Shown here piece by piece: positions 47,415-59,425 of a DNA stretch of 64,000 nt; within the stretch, counting starts at the first letter, position 1; every line of letters starts with the position of its first letter. The notes under the pieces were generated by a model that was not told the origin of the DNA, ran no database searches, and saw nothing but the letters and a program-made list of their open reading frames with translations. The stretch covers positions 140,970,700-141,034,699 of the forward strand of contig OY720633.1 of the NCBI GenBank assembly GCA_963169105.1, written 5' to 3'. The translations under genes were made by a program, and so were the position numbers. The stretch comes from Ceriagrion tenellum. Taxonomy: Eukaryota; Arthropoda; Insecta; Odonata; Coenagrionidae.

Positions 47415-47615
47415 TATTATTTCGACGCGTTTCACTGTTTTACGGCATCATCTGGTAGAGAGTTTTGTTTTACATTACAAACAGATTAAACAATACCTTT
47501 GCTAACTTTGTGATATTTTTCTGTTTCGCATTTAATGGTAGCTTTTACTTACCACATGAATTAACATCAAACACTACTTGGGTTTCGATACGTGCGCATC
47601 ATCTTCAGAGCAACT
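47415..47615 (-). repeat. Tandem pair of hammerhead-like repeat units
   Basis: On minus, one unit reads CAGATGATGCCGTAAAACAG then TGAAACGCGTC (47425-47454), and a second reads CTGAAGATGATGCGCACGTA then TCGAAACCC (about 47576-47605). Both keep the order (CTGA)-GATG, hairpin, GAAA and a short GC stem as at 10.0-10.5 kb, and they lie about 150 bp apart in the same orientation, the same period as there. The CTGATGA core is mutated in both, so neither should cleave. Confidence 0.45.
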
Positions 47616-49160
47616 TCAGTGTAAACGTCATACATCTTCAGGTCAGGACGAGTAAACATTATTATCACAAGAAGATAATACCAGCGTGTGATAGCCGAGT
47701 CGTTTTTTTATATTCTCACGTGATATAAGCAAAACTTATAATAAAAAGTTTGATATTACAAAGAAAAGTTGGTGTAAAAAGTATGAAGTATTTCATTTCA
47801 CTATGGATGCTAATGTAGAATACTTCTACGCCTGACGAAGTTTAATTCTTAAGTTTAATTTTCCATCGTAAAGAACGGAGAAGCGATTTTTTTGTTCTTT
47901 CTTTATTTTTATATTAGTATTCTTGTTCAAGGATATTCTCATAATGCATACACCCACCCCTCGTTCTAATATCCATCTTGACTATAATGCGCGCATTACG
48001 GAGTTCAATCAAATTATCATATAATCTCAATGATAAGTGAAGTTCATGTATTGCACGGACATGTGCACATTTCTATTAGACTTTTTAAAAGTACTGCTAC
48101 AAAATCATCGTTTTCTTTGATCGATAGCTTTACTGCAGATATATTTTGTTTAAATACAAAAATTCCTCATTTGATAGAGCATTTTCTTTAAAAATAAATA
48201 GCTTCAATCACTTTGAAATAGTATGCGTGAATACTCTGATGATGAAACGTGCGGACAGCCTCTCAATACCTAGAGAACTAAGTGGAGCATTTTTTGCTAG
48301 TTAGAAGATACTGGGAGAGGAAGCAGCTTTGTTTAACGGAAAGCAAACGTTTTTTTTAATAATTAAGAAGAAAGAATACAGTACAGATAAAAATACGGAA
48401 TTCGATTCAGCAAAATATTGAGAATCATACATTTATTCCAGTTGTTTATATGTAATAGAATCTAATACGGTCAAAAATCACAAAATATCGTAACTCAAAA
48501 TTTTAAAGATTTTAAACTTATGTAATTTAATTCAGAATGTTTCCATTTCTTACGTTTAAATAAATGAATAAGAAAAAAAGAATTTAATCAAGTAGTCGGA
48601 AGTGCTAATATTTATCCGATATATGTATATTGATGGTTGGTAATAATTTATTTTTGCAACTTTCTGTGTATCTCGGAGCATACATAGTGTCCTACAGCTA
48701 TTACTTTGATGGTAGCTATAGTTTTTCGTCGAATGAGCCAAGTACTCTGGTCAACAAAAGCCGAATAAAAATCTGCTAGGGTTTGTGAGTTTCCCGTGAT
48801 TGTGTGTGTTTTAGCGGTCAACAAGAGGCCGCCGCCGAGGTACTAGCGATATTGTTCTCAGCACCTCCCGCGTCAACTTCCTCACATTTCCGACGCGATT
48901 ATACCAGTTTTCCACGGGAAAAATGGTGGTTATTGATAGTTAATTTGACTCCCTTTCCTTTGATAAGCGTTTCCTGGCATTTTCTCCAAGTTCCATGGTG
49001 AGCGTGGGCCATCACTTGAGATCTCACTGTAAGATCCATCACTTGTTTTAGGCCGACTTCCCGCAGTAATAACATGTAGCCTGCGTCATTGGCTGAACCA
49101 TTCAGGTGTTAGGCAAGATATTTTCTTGACGGCCAATTCACCGCGATGGCACCTCTAAGT
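47616..49160. other. AT-rich spacer
   Basis: Nothing recognised. A short CpG-richer patch at 48830-48930 has no coding or RNA signal. Confidence 0.45.
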
Positions 49161-49163
49161 CGC

Positions 49164-49514
49164 GAAATTTTCCTAGCATTGAATGTTGCCCTCTCCCGAA
49201 GTGGCTGCGAGTAACTGCGTGCATGCATCCACGCCTTATGCTGGATTCGCATAAGCCTTAGGCATGGCCCCAGCACAGAGATATGAAGGTCAATCATTGC
49301 ATTGGTGTCCCTGATTTAACTAAACCACATATTTTTTCTAATCGTATACGACAGCCAACTGCTCTAGCACATCGAAGATGCAAAATATTCCTCGCACAAA
49401 TGTTCGCCCACTCCCAAAATAGCTGCTAGTTACTGTGAGCATATACCCTTGCCTTGCCTTGCGCTGGCATGCATTTGTGTCACTGATTGAACTAAATTAC
49501 AATTTTTCCAGTCG
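49164..49514 (+). repeat. Diverged tandem repeat (two units)
   Basis: Unit 1 (49164-49344) and unit 2 (49382-49514) align at about 75% in two blocks: TTCCTxGCA...CTCCCxAAxTxGCTGC and TGTCxCTGATTxAACTAAA. Unit 2 lacks about 45 bp in the middle. No coding frame runs through either unit. Confidence 0.7.
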
Positions 49515-49880
49515 TTTCTACTCTCACGTAGTTTTACTGCCGGAATGAATTATCCTTCCAGCGTAAAATCTTAATTTCTTATCTTAGTACCCCGCTTAGG
49601 AGGCTTTAAAGACTTGGAGGCTACACGTTAGGCTTGGGTTGATTGAGAAATGAAGAACTGGTGTGTTTCAGAGCAACACAGAGAATATAATCATGACGTC
49701 TCACTGCATTTCTGGGTATGATGAAAGCAATAATATAAGATATACATTTCCGAACAGATTGGTACGAAAACTCGTTTTTTCCGCCCATAATAAGCGACCA
49801 CAATCAAAATTGAGCTCCACTAAATACACTTCCATAATATACGTCACCATTTCACCTCCCAAAACCTTATCCTTTACATC
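49515..49880. other. Spacer
   Basis: Nothing recognised. Confidence 0.4.
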
Positions 49881-49885
49881 TTTAC

Positions 49886-49960
49886 ACGGCTGGTGACGCA
49901 CGTCACATCCCTACCACACGTCAATGCGGCGGCTCGCGGGGTAGTATGTAAATGTAGGTG
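49886..49960 (+). repeat. SINE 3' end with GTAGAT-type tail (copy 3)
   Basis: CACACGTCAATGCGGCGGCT followed by CGCGGGGTAG and a degenerate TATGTAAATGTAGG tail. Best matched to 3580-3656. 5'-truncated or decayed; no internal promoter boxes are visible. Confidence 0.55.
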
Positions 49961-50169
49961 TGATTTTAAAAGCGTATCATCGTAGTAGTCTCAATTTCTA
50001 TATTTTTCCCATAATTCCCCCGAAATTTGATGCATTTATTGAAATACTAACGTCGGAGACAAAGATGTTTTTCTTTTGGGCTCACCCTGAAGGTTTTCTC
50101 CTGGAGCATTCCTGCTATACTTTCTGGACCAAAATCATCTCTCTTTGACCTCCACGACTTCCTATCTTC

Positions 50170-50600
50170 GCCCCTTCATTTCATCGCCCCAAACCACATC
50201 CTACTTACCCCTACCCGTCTTGCCGTTTCCCCCCACACGTTTCCTCTCGACCTTAGCAGCGAACAACCCCCCCATCTTGCTTCTCCCTTTCATCCCTTCA
50301 TCCGCTTTTTTATGAATGCAAATCCACCTTGCCCTCATCCCCATTCCTTTTGTCTCGCATCATCCGAATTCCCTTGAGGAGTTCAACTTTCTTCTCCAGC
50401 TTGGAAGGGAGAAAAAAATTCGCCCGTGGCGCGTCCCTCCTTAAAAAGTTTTCGGGAGACTCTCCGTTCGCCCATCTCCAATACCCGTTTCCCTTGTATC
50501 GCCTCTCCGGCATCCCTAAAGACCCTGTCTCGATCGGAGTATTCAGTGCACCCCAAGACAGAGAGAGGGAGTTATGACGAGACCCCTTCAACGGGCAGGA
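50170..50600. other. Pyrimidine-rich island
   Basis: CT-rich on +, switching to purine-rich around 50400 and 50560. Frames open on both strands at 50310-50591 are low-complexity. Confidence 0.45.
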
Positions 50601-51825
50601 AAATCATCAGTAAAAAGACTACACCCCATCGATTAATCACCTCCTGTTTCCATCATGACGTCGATAAAGATGAATATCAGGATGAAGACAGATCCGCAAT
50701 CAACACTTGCGATGAATTATTTTGGGATTTAGGAAGCAGCACTTAAACCCCCTCAGTGCAATATACAGTTATTGCACTGGCATGCGCATTCATATTATCA
50801 TGTGTGCCCTAGCTCTTTCATTTTTACAAGGAAGCTTTAGTGTACAAATTGTAATGGGTATTATATCCATCACTCTTGGTCTGGTAGCCCTTGTAATATT
50901 AGCAATGCGATGACAACGAGGAGTTTGTTGAAAAAGGGAGAACGCGTGGAGATATTGTCAAGCCAGGAGTTAAAAGTGTTGAGTAGTGAAACTGTGTGGA
51001 AAGAAAAGGAAGTGTGAGGCAATGTTGAGTGAGTTGAATGTGAATCGGTGTGAAGGGAAGTGTGTTTTGCTAAATAAAAAAGGAGGGAGAAAAACGAGTG
51101 TAACATTACAAAGGAATAAATCGAGTGTTACAAAATATATCAATTTGTTGACAACTTATTGTGGTATATAAGTGGCGTCGATATTTAGGGAGCATTTTAA
51201 ATAACTAGCGATAGATGGGTTAATGCATCACTGATATTTATAGGATGTGATTATGGTCAGTCGTGTTTATATTTTCAATTATATTTCTATAACACCAAAG
51301 TACACACGTTCCTAAGAATCCTGCCTCCTGCTTATATAGTTTGTGAGAAGGAAAAATTCTTTGGATTACCAAGAAACAATTAATTAAAAACAATGAAGTC
51401 AGAGCTTTAGCTTTCAGAACAATATAAAAAACATTTAACTTTACGCATGCCATCGGACAGGAGCATCGTTTTCTCAGCTTTTTGTGCACTGGGTTTAATG
51501 CATGATCTTACTTTGCGAATAAGCTGCAAGATTCTGTAAACGTAGATTAATTACCGAAAGGTTTAATTTTCTCCCGTTGGAGCAAATGAGACAAGGTTCT
51601 TGCATTCGTTTAATTTGAGCGTTGTAGTGTAATAGGGAAGATTTCCTGAGCCACGGCGCGGCGTGGCCAAGATTTCCCTGGCGAAAAAGGGTCGAAATTT
51701 TTTTTTCAAATTAAAAACTCTTTCCAAACCCATTAAGGGAATGCGCTGATTTTGAAAAATCTCACACGATGTGTTTCCATTATGGTGGCATCGTAGTTGA
51801 GTCGTCTTCCATTCCAAATTTTTCA
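50601..51825. other. AT-rich spacer with two unusual short frames
   Basis: The 106-codon frame at 50426-50746 (+) ends in a strongly acidic stretch (DVDKDEYQDEDRS). The 63-codon frame at 50722-50913 (+) has two hydrophobic segments (about residues 24-40 and 43-62) that could span membranes. I recognise neither, and AT-rich DNA readily yields hydrophobic frames. No other feature is seen. Confidence 0.3.
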
Positions 51826-51829
51826 TCCT

Positions 51830-53165
51830 TCTTTCGTGCCTCTCTTTGCATTAACCCCGCCCCCTTCCTTCTCAGGGTCTTGGACTGTGTCCTCTCCATG
51901 CATTATCAACCTCTCAAAGCGGAGTCTTTAGAGTATTAAAAAAAGGAAATAACGCTGTACCAATCTATCTGCCCAACCCGCATCCGTTTGACTTGCAGTG
52001 GACCCAAATACCATCCTTGTGCTACACCTAGCGACGCTGTTTCCATGTGCACTCCCTATCTAAAATCCACCCCGTTCCCTTCCCTCCCATACCGGTCTCC
52101 AGAGCCGAAAACATGTCAGATTCCCTAGGACTCCCCTGACCCTCAAAACGACCCTCCAATCTTCTTACTTGGTTTCCTTTTAACCGCTCCTCTTTCCCTT
52201 CTCCCTCCCACTGCTGAGCATCTCTGAACCCTCCCTTTTCTCCATCACGAAAAGCTTCACCCGATAAGATACACCTCACCTCCTCCTACGACTGATATAT
52301 TTCCACCACTCGCATATATAGGTGTGTTTATTCGCGAGCACATATTTTTCATCCCTCCCCCGACCGCGCAGAGAATCACCCTCTGTCCCCCTTCCGCGTC
52401 CCACGGTCCAGCGTTCCTTTTCCAAGGAGCGCATCTTCTTATCCCTCCGGAAAATCTTCTTTCCCCCCCCCCCCCCTCTCAGCCTCGCTCTTTCATATGC
52501 TTACTTATCTCACTCCCCACCCCCCCATCTCTCTCTTCCGTCTGAGAGTTCTGCTCCGAAATCCTTCCAGACCGCTCGTCATGTCTTTTCACTCATTTCC
52601 CTCCACCCCATCAAGCTCCTCTCCTCCTCATTTCAAGGGAGAAGGAAAGGACAGCGGGGGGGGGGGGAGGGGTGTAGATGTTGAGTAGCGGGAGGGAGAA
52701 ATGTGAGTGTATAACCTTCTCTTTTGGCTAATCAACTTAATGTACAAGACTCCGTCGAGTCTTTTTCTCTCCCACCGTCCCACCTCCTTCTCTTCTTCCT
52801 CAGCTCCCCCAACCTCCTCCTCCTCCTCTATCGCTCCGGGTATTCTTTCTCTGCATTCTCCACTCCTCGGCTTTTTCCTGAGAAAACTCCTTCCTCCCGG
52901 CCTACCATTAGACTGAATCTTCTTAAACTCAACCCCCTTAGCCTCTCACCCCCCATGTCACAAGATGACCCCCGACCATAGCTCCCTTCCTTCATCCCCA
53001 CCATATGCATGAGACCAAATCTCCACGACTCCTCCGAATCCCCCCCTCCCCGAAACCAGCTCGTCGCCTCTGCAATACCTCCCTCTCCTCCTATGAATGT
53101 TTCCTTCCAGCTCCTGCTGCTTACCTACCTATCGCGACGACTCTTGTGAACTCCTTTGAACTAGT
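51830..53165. other. Long pyrimidine-rich island with C- and G-homopolymers
   Basis: Over 1.3 kb of CT-rich + strand with a 14-C run at 52463-52476 and an isolated 12-G run at 52656-52667 inside a short purine block. A 120-codon frame (52322-52684, +) and others are Pro/Ser/Leu-rich only. No gene called. Confidence 0.55.
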
Positions 53166-56005
53166 CATCTCATAACATATAAGCTAACTCTATGTTTAAC
53201 TGGATTCACTCGTATGTGAATAGAAAATGTTTGTGCAGTCGTATAAGTACCAAGAGTATTGCACTTACAGACTACCTTCCGTCTGTTAATGTTTTCATAT
53301 TCCTGAAGTTCACGCCACTTCCACCTCGCGCAGAAGCCTCAAATGGAGACTATGATTTAGTAGTCGTACAAAAACTTCCAATCCTTCCCGACTTAAAACA
53401 TGGTAGTCAAAATGAACAATATAAGATTCGCCTAATATCTGCAAAAGTAGATGACTTTAATAGCTTAAATCATGGAAACTTGCGAATCGCATGAGCCAGT
53501 AAATATGAAGATTTATCGAACTGAGTCATGTAGGGCCGCTAAATGGAAACCCATTTAATTGGCCAAGTATCCAACTGAGGAATGAATATAGGGGTGAAGT
53601 TTAAGAGAACGTGGTCGACCGAGAATGACCGGGCAAATATAGTCAGAGGGACAACCGGTATAACTCCCAATAGAATTAAGCCATAATGACTCGCCACTTA
53701 TGATTCTATTTCTCCTTATCGAAGAAATTCCCTCATTTGGTGATATATAATGATGGTAATTCGTTTCTCTAAGATCTCAATTGTTATGTTTTTGCCCGTG
53801 TACCAACCATTCTATTATCCTTGGGCGTCCACATATCCGCCATCTATCATGGCCGGTTACAAGAAAATTTAGTCATGAAATCAAGAGTTGTGAGATCCAT
53901 AAGGTTAAAGATCACAAAAAAATATTAGGTTTGAAGGAACACATCTACTAGTTGCATAACTTATTTAACAATAGTTAATGGCCTCGAATATTACATCTAA
54001 TCTTAATAATGGATGACATTTATGAAAGTTTAGCCTTATAATTATTGCTAATGCACATGATAATTAGTAGGTAAGGGTTAATTAACTGGTAATTTGTCTC
54101 AAAACAACTATTTTATCTATTAATAAAGTCTCCTAGCGCTTCAGTGCACATCCGCCATCTTGGCTACTTATGGAACTCCGTGCCATCAGTTATGACACCA
54201 ATAAATTTATCGAATGTTTCTGCAACACTTATTGAATGGTTGCCATGGCTTATGGGATCCATAATTTTATAGAATGCATGTGGGTTGCTCCTGCAACTGG
54301 CCATTAGAAACTTAGTTACTGCAATTTGCAACAATGTTACAACTTGCTGCAATTACCAACACTACGTCAACAGAAGTCATAGAAATTAAACAGCAACAAA
54401 GTATAATACCAGTAGTTGGTAGATGAAAGATTGGTTTCTAAGTAGTGAAAAAATTAGCCTTAGAGAATAAAATAACAGCCACTCATATTTACAGCTCATC
54501 CTGAACGTGTCTTTCCCAACTCTCCTCCTGTTTGAATCTTTTGTTTACCTAGAATTATTCTTTCTTCTCTTTTATTCACTGCTAATTGAAAGATTTTCAG
54601 GAGGTTATTATTAAAACGTGCTATTTTGACCGCGACAGCTCTTGGAGTTGAATAATTCCACTCTGTTCAACCCATTCAAGGCTACAGCGCGAAGTGTAAG
54701 GTTCGCATAAATAATACTCATTATACATAAAGGGTTGGAACGTGCACGAGGTCAGTGGAAGCATATTCAGTTGAATAGGGAGACGGAGAGGAATGAATCT
54801 TCGGGGATTAAGGAGGAGACGGGAAGTAGTGTGAAGTTAGAGGCATGGAGTAAAAAGAGGAAATATTGCGAGACATGAGTGGTTTGCAGGAAAATGAACA
54901 AGGGATTTCCAACAGAGATGATTAGAAGTGAAGAGGTTCAATATTTTCAATGGTAGGTGAATATCATGCTCATCATTGTAAATTTACATATCAGTTTTAT
55001 GTAACACTATGTCTCTCACTCTGTGTCGCTCTAAGGGCTTAAAATCTTGAGGAAAGAACTCAAAGTATTACCAATAGATTATTTATTGCGTTGACCGCAG
55101 TTCCAACGTTGAAGCACCATTTTAAATATAGGAGATGTTTCTATGTATAAGCATCACTTTTAAGACTATTTCTGTTCTGAAAATGACAAATAAGAGCTGG
55201 ACTTGAGGTCAAAATTATAAATAACTGAAAATATAGTCTATATATTCCCTTCGTACAGTGTTTCAATCCCACAAGTTAGAGACTCATACATCCAAAGAAA
55301 TGGGCTTAGCAACTGATCTGGCGTGAAAGTTCTGCATGTTTTTCAATTTATAAAATGTAAACAGCTGAAATCAAATACAAATTAAGATAAGTTCGATTTT
55401 AATTAAGTACAAACTTGCACTAATCATAAAAAAATTAAATAACCTACAAAGGGCAGCATTAATACCAGAAATTAAGTTATATTTGTGCAGAGGGCCTTGG
55501 CAACACACTATGGAGCACCAAATAGACAGAAATAAGCCTGAAATTACAAATAAGTGCCAAAGTTTTGATGAAATGGGTACTTAAGGCAGTCATGCAGCTT
55601 TCACGGTGGAATATCCATCGCAGCGTTGAATGCTTGATGCTCAGGAGGCAATCTTCTCTGAGTTTTCCAAAACTACTGCTTTTCCAATATTCCTAATCTG
55701 TTCATACTCAATCATGAGATTGTAGAACAGTAGTTTAGCTGATTATTCTTCATTATTTCTCGCTCATAGATTCCAAAATCTCTCGAACTAATTGAAAATC
55801 CCAAGCCTTGCTATTGAATTGAGTACCCTGTTGAGCTACCTCAGCCCGTTCCCGCGAAATGCAACACAAGTTCCGATTTCAGGGTCCTGCAAAATAAGGA
55901 CACAGCATAAGGAAGTAGATTCAAATGTTGAATGTTTCACTTGGTGGAAGTTCGACATGGTAGTAAACCAAACTTTGTGTCTACCACGTATTGATTATTA
56001 TGAGG
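53166..56005. other. AT-rich spacer with a small duplication
   Basis: No gene recognised; a 100-codon frame at 53192-53494 (+) has no motif. A diverged direct duplication lies near 54180-54300, where GCCAT...TTATG...CCATAA..TTTAT..AATG occurs twice, about 60-65 bp apart, each time followed by CTGCAAC. Confidence 0.4.
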
Positions 56006-56009
56006 ACAA

Positions 56010-56045
56010 CCAGTTTCGGCAGTTACGCTATCATCAGATACACTG
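56010..56045 (-). repeat. Hammerhead-like motif, dispersed copy
   Basis: On minus: CTGATGA (56031-56037), a TAGCGTAACTGCC hairpin remnant, GAAA (56014-56017) and CTGGTTG. All four blocks are present in the right order. Stem II is weak (GC only at its base) and stem III is not clear. It is a single copy without the inverted arms seen at 10 kb. Confidence 0.4.
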
Positions 56046-56737
56046 AATTGATCTTAAGTTACTGAATTCAGTGTACCTAAGTATGTAAGTTCCGTTTACT
56101 ACAGTGAGGAAGTAGGATGAGCAATAATTTTTTTAAAGACTTAAAAAAAGTTTTGTAGCCCTACACGTTGCAAATTTTGGTGGTGAGAAATCAACCGTTG
56201 AAGGTTACGATGATGAATCAAGGCTGATAGCCATTCCTACAAGTTAGACCGTGTGCAACGCATTGAGGATATGATGAGAAGTGTATTCTATGAGAGCCTT
56301 TTGAGCGTGAATACATTTTGGACAGTGAAAAAAGCAAAAGAGAAAATGAATTTGACATTGGTTGTGCTGTGAAATTTGATGCCATATAATTTTTTATCAT
56401 GATGAGAGTATATAATGAAATCCTAAATGACTGTTAATGAAAAATGAGTTTTCGACTGCGTGAAAAATCTGTCCAATTGCTGCAGGAAGGACGTCCAACT
56501 ACGAAATAAGTATAAACTAAAAATTGAGTGCTGCAAAAAATCAGCTTATCAATTACTAATGCTTCTTAATTTTCATCATGAATAAAAAAGCCTAAATTTT
56601 GGACAGCAATTTCTCTTTGTGATTTCTTATGGATGATATTAAGTTTGAATTATGTAATTCAAAAAGTCCGCATTCATATTCGTTGCTAGCGATGGGCATG
56701 TGATGAATAAAATTAATTTTCTATTAGAGTCACAAGC
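56046..56737. other. AT-rich spacer
   Basis: Nothing recognised. Confidence 0.45.
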
Positions 56738-57120
56738 ATTGGCCCAATGTCACTCCCCGTGTCTCCAAGAATATCACTACCCATCATATCTATAAGTCAT
56801 GACGATTGTAGAAGTTAATATCGTACATAAGGAAGTGCTCAGGAATATGATGAATATTGAGCTCCTTGCAAGTAAATGTACCCCAAACCAGAATGCTCCA
56901 GGAGCACACGATAAGAGTCGCACGAGATAAGCAGTAGATCCTGTGAGAGCGTGCAATGAATGAAAAAATAGTCGAGCGAAGAGGAATGAAATGTGTGTAT
57001 GAGGTAAGGGTTGGGGCCTATGCCACTCCCCTTGTCTCCAGGACCATCATTAATCGTCGTATTAATAGGTCATGACGATTGTGGATGTTAATAATGTAAG
57101 TAAGGAAGTGCTCAAGAATA
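56738..57120 (+). repeat. Tandem repeat unit A-B plus second A
   Basis: Unit A (56738-56847, with CACTCCCCGTGTCTCC and GTCATGACGATTGT) is followed by unit B (56848-57009, with TTGCAAGTAAATGTA, GAGTCGCACGAGATAAG and GTCGAGCGAAGAGGAATGAA). A second copy of A follows directly (57010-57120). The second copy of B is displaced to 57679-57841 by an insertion. Copies are roughly 80-85% identical by eye. No protein-coding frame is conserved between copies. Confidence 0.85.
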
Positions 57121-57678
57121 GGTACGTGAAAGAAATGCTGTTTCTTTATGCCTAATCTTACTTTATTCCAAATCTTTTTTGTATATACGTCACGAAAAAT
57201 ATTTAATGTCCTTCCGACATACAACAAGGAAGAAAAACACCCGAAAATTTCCTAAGGAAATAAAAAATTGGAAAAAACATCCGAAAATTTGTTGAGGAAA
57301 TTAAAATTTAGTTAGTACTTATAAAAAACATCGAGATTTTGTTCAGTAATTCGTGTGTAATATTTATTGAATTGAATGTAAAAAATGAAGCGTTATTTTA
57401 ATACTATTGTTACAGTAAGTATATCTATATATATGTATATGTATATATATGTATGTGTTTCATATTCTGTAACCACCATATATCACTCAGTATATCTCTG
57501 AATATTAGTTTGTAATTATTCACTGCATTTTTAAACATTTTATTGCAAAGTTTAAATTTTTTTTGTTGCTTTACATGACTATCTGATAGTAGCGCCAATA
57601 CAGGCTCATCCTTTGGTATTACCTATTTTGTACTACTCCGTAATTCCTGAAATGAATTAAATTATTATTGTATTACAT
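57121..57678. mobile_element. ~558-bp AT-rich insertion splitting the second repeat unit
   Basis: In the first unit, A and B are contiguous (AGGAATATGATGAATATTG); in the second they are separated by this block. The insertion is AT-rich, holds TATG/TA repeats near 57421-57456 and ends in a tail-like AATTAAATTATTATTGTATT. No terminal inverted repeats are visible, and the possible target duplication is at most ATA. A truncated LINE 3' end is a reasonable reading of the tail, but no coding block confirms it. Confidence 0.6.
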
Positions 57679-57841
57679 AATGAATATTGAGTTCCTTGCA
57701 AGTAAATGTATCGCAAACCAGAATGTTTCAGGAGTACAAAGAGTCGCACGAGATAAGTGGCATATCTTGCGAGAACGTGCAACGAATGAAAAAAGAGTCG
57801 AGCGAAGAGGAATGAAATGTGCGTATGAGCTAAGGAGCGGG
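57679..57841 (+). repeat. Displaced second copy of tandem unit B
   Basis: Matches 56848-57009 across its full length (TTGCAAGTAAATGTA, GAGTCGCACGAGATAAG, GTCGAGCGAAGAGGAATGAA). It joins a purine-rich stretch that begins the next island. Confidence 0.85.
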
Positions 57842-58865
57842 GGCAAAGCGGTGGAAGTCGGCAAAGGTGGAGTTAGAGGACTTCTTGAGGAAACGCGCAG
57901 TTAAAGGAGGACTTGTGGCCTAAAGGTCCGAGGGAGATGTTTCCAACGTTCCATTCCCATACTTCCCTCCAAGTGCCCGCACCCGCCTACTTCGTCCCTC
58001 CCACTCTTTCCCGCCACCTCTTTACGAGCGAGAGTTTGAGTTTCTTGCGCGTTTTACTTCAGCGCCCAAGTTGGCATTAAGAGAAAGGAGTTGTCCCCTC
58101 GGACGGCGTCGTTTCCTCCTCTCTTTTCCCTCGACTTATCTCCGACGACATATCCAAATTAAGAGGGGGACGAATATGGTGTCTCGCTCCTTTGCTCACG
58201 GGACTCGCGAACCCTGAAAAAGGAGAGGAGACGTCATCCACCTCCTGGACCAACAGCGTCACCTCTTTGCCCCGCTCCTCCCCCACTATCCCCTCTGACA
58301 CTGAATGTCTCCCCTCCCCCCTCCTCCCATATACCCTCATCCCCGCGTCCAAAACAACCCACCCATTAGGTAGCAAGCAAGCAGGAGAGCACTAGCCATC
58401 AGCGGAATTTAAATTTAAACCGGTAATCTTAATGAAGATCTGATGCGAGCCCCTTAATGCACCCTCAACGTCGTGTTTCTGCTTTAGTGGGCGGGAATAA
58501 AACTACCCCCTATCTTTTAACCCGCGCCTCTCCTTTTCCTCTTTCCCCCACAACCCTCCTAACAGTATCCTTCTAAGATTGTCCGCTTGATTCCGAAGCA
58601 GGGACTCACTCCTGGATATTAGCGCGCATCAATCTGCTTTTGAATTGATGAGAGTTCGAGAGCCGGCTTGTTTCCTTGATTTACCCTCCGCTTTTACCAA
58701 TCGAGGAAGACGTCCAACGTTCATGTATACATACAAATCTTTTATGCCTACAACATATATAGATAGATAACTCCTCTTCTCCGATCCACCCCTTAAATCA
58801 TCCCACAGAATAAAATAAAACATCCTCAGCCTCCGCAGGTTTCCTCGCCTGATGAATGGTTTTCA
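57842..58865. other. Island: purine-rich then pyrimidine-rich
   Basis: Purine-rich to about 57935, then strongly CT-rich through about 58600 with CpGs. Frames on both strands (58077-58376 -, 58192-58395 +) are low-complexity. Same R-to-Y polarity as 1880-2740. Confidence 0.5.
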
Positions 58866-58879
58866 TGAGTTCCACCCCA

Positions 58880-59425
58880 CACCCCCTTTAAAATGATGAC
58901 TGGTTTGATGTTGCGAGGGAAAATTAAGACGCTTCGTTCTTTTCTCTATCCATCCATTTCTCTCTCTCTCTCTCTCTCTACTTATTTTCCGTCTCCGCGT
59001 ACATTTTATGTATATGTATATTTTTTTCTTCGCTCTCCTTCGAAGCGATTGGTCGATCCATCAGATCCATTCATGCAATACTTAGTACCGGAGAAGTTTT
59101 GAAGGAGTAACATCCACCTTCTTCCTTCCATCAGACCCCCTTTGGCATTGCCTTCCACTTACCTCCTCCTCCTTCCATTTGGAGAGGCTGAGAGGGGCTT
59201 TACCTTACTCGTCCCAGAAAAGATACTCCGCTGAATAGAGGGACGATTTTCTTAACGAGCGATCAAAATGGAATAGCTCTCCCCGCTTCTTCCTCCTCTT
59301 ATTTCCGATTCTCTTTCCTTCTCCTTCCGTCATTGCCCATACCCCCACCCTTCAGCGCCTCTTCTTCGTTTTTCGAATAATCTGATCACTCCCTCTCTCC
59401 TCCATCTTATTTCCTTCCCTCGCTT
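58880..59425. other. Pyrimidine-rich segment with (TC)n
   Basis: CT-rich on +, with a (TC)n microsatellite at 58959-58979 and further CT-rich sequence to about 59420. No gene recognised. Confidence 0.5.

Noticed and set aside
50722..50913. Small two-helix membrane protein gene
   Set aside because: Hydrophobic frames of this length arise easily in AT-rich DNA; no other support.
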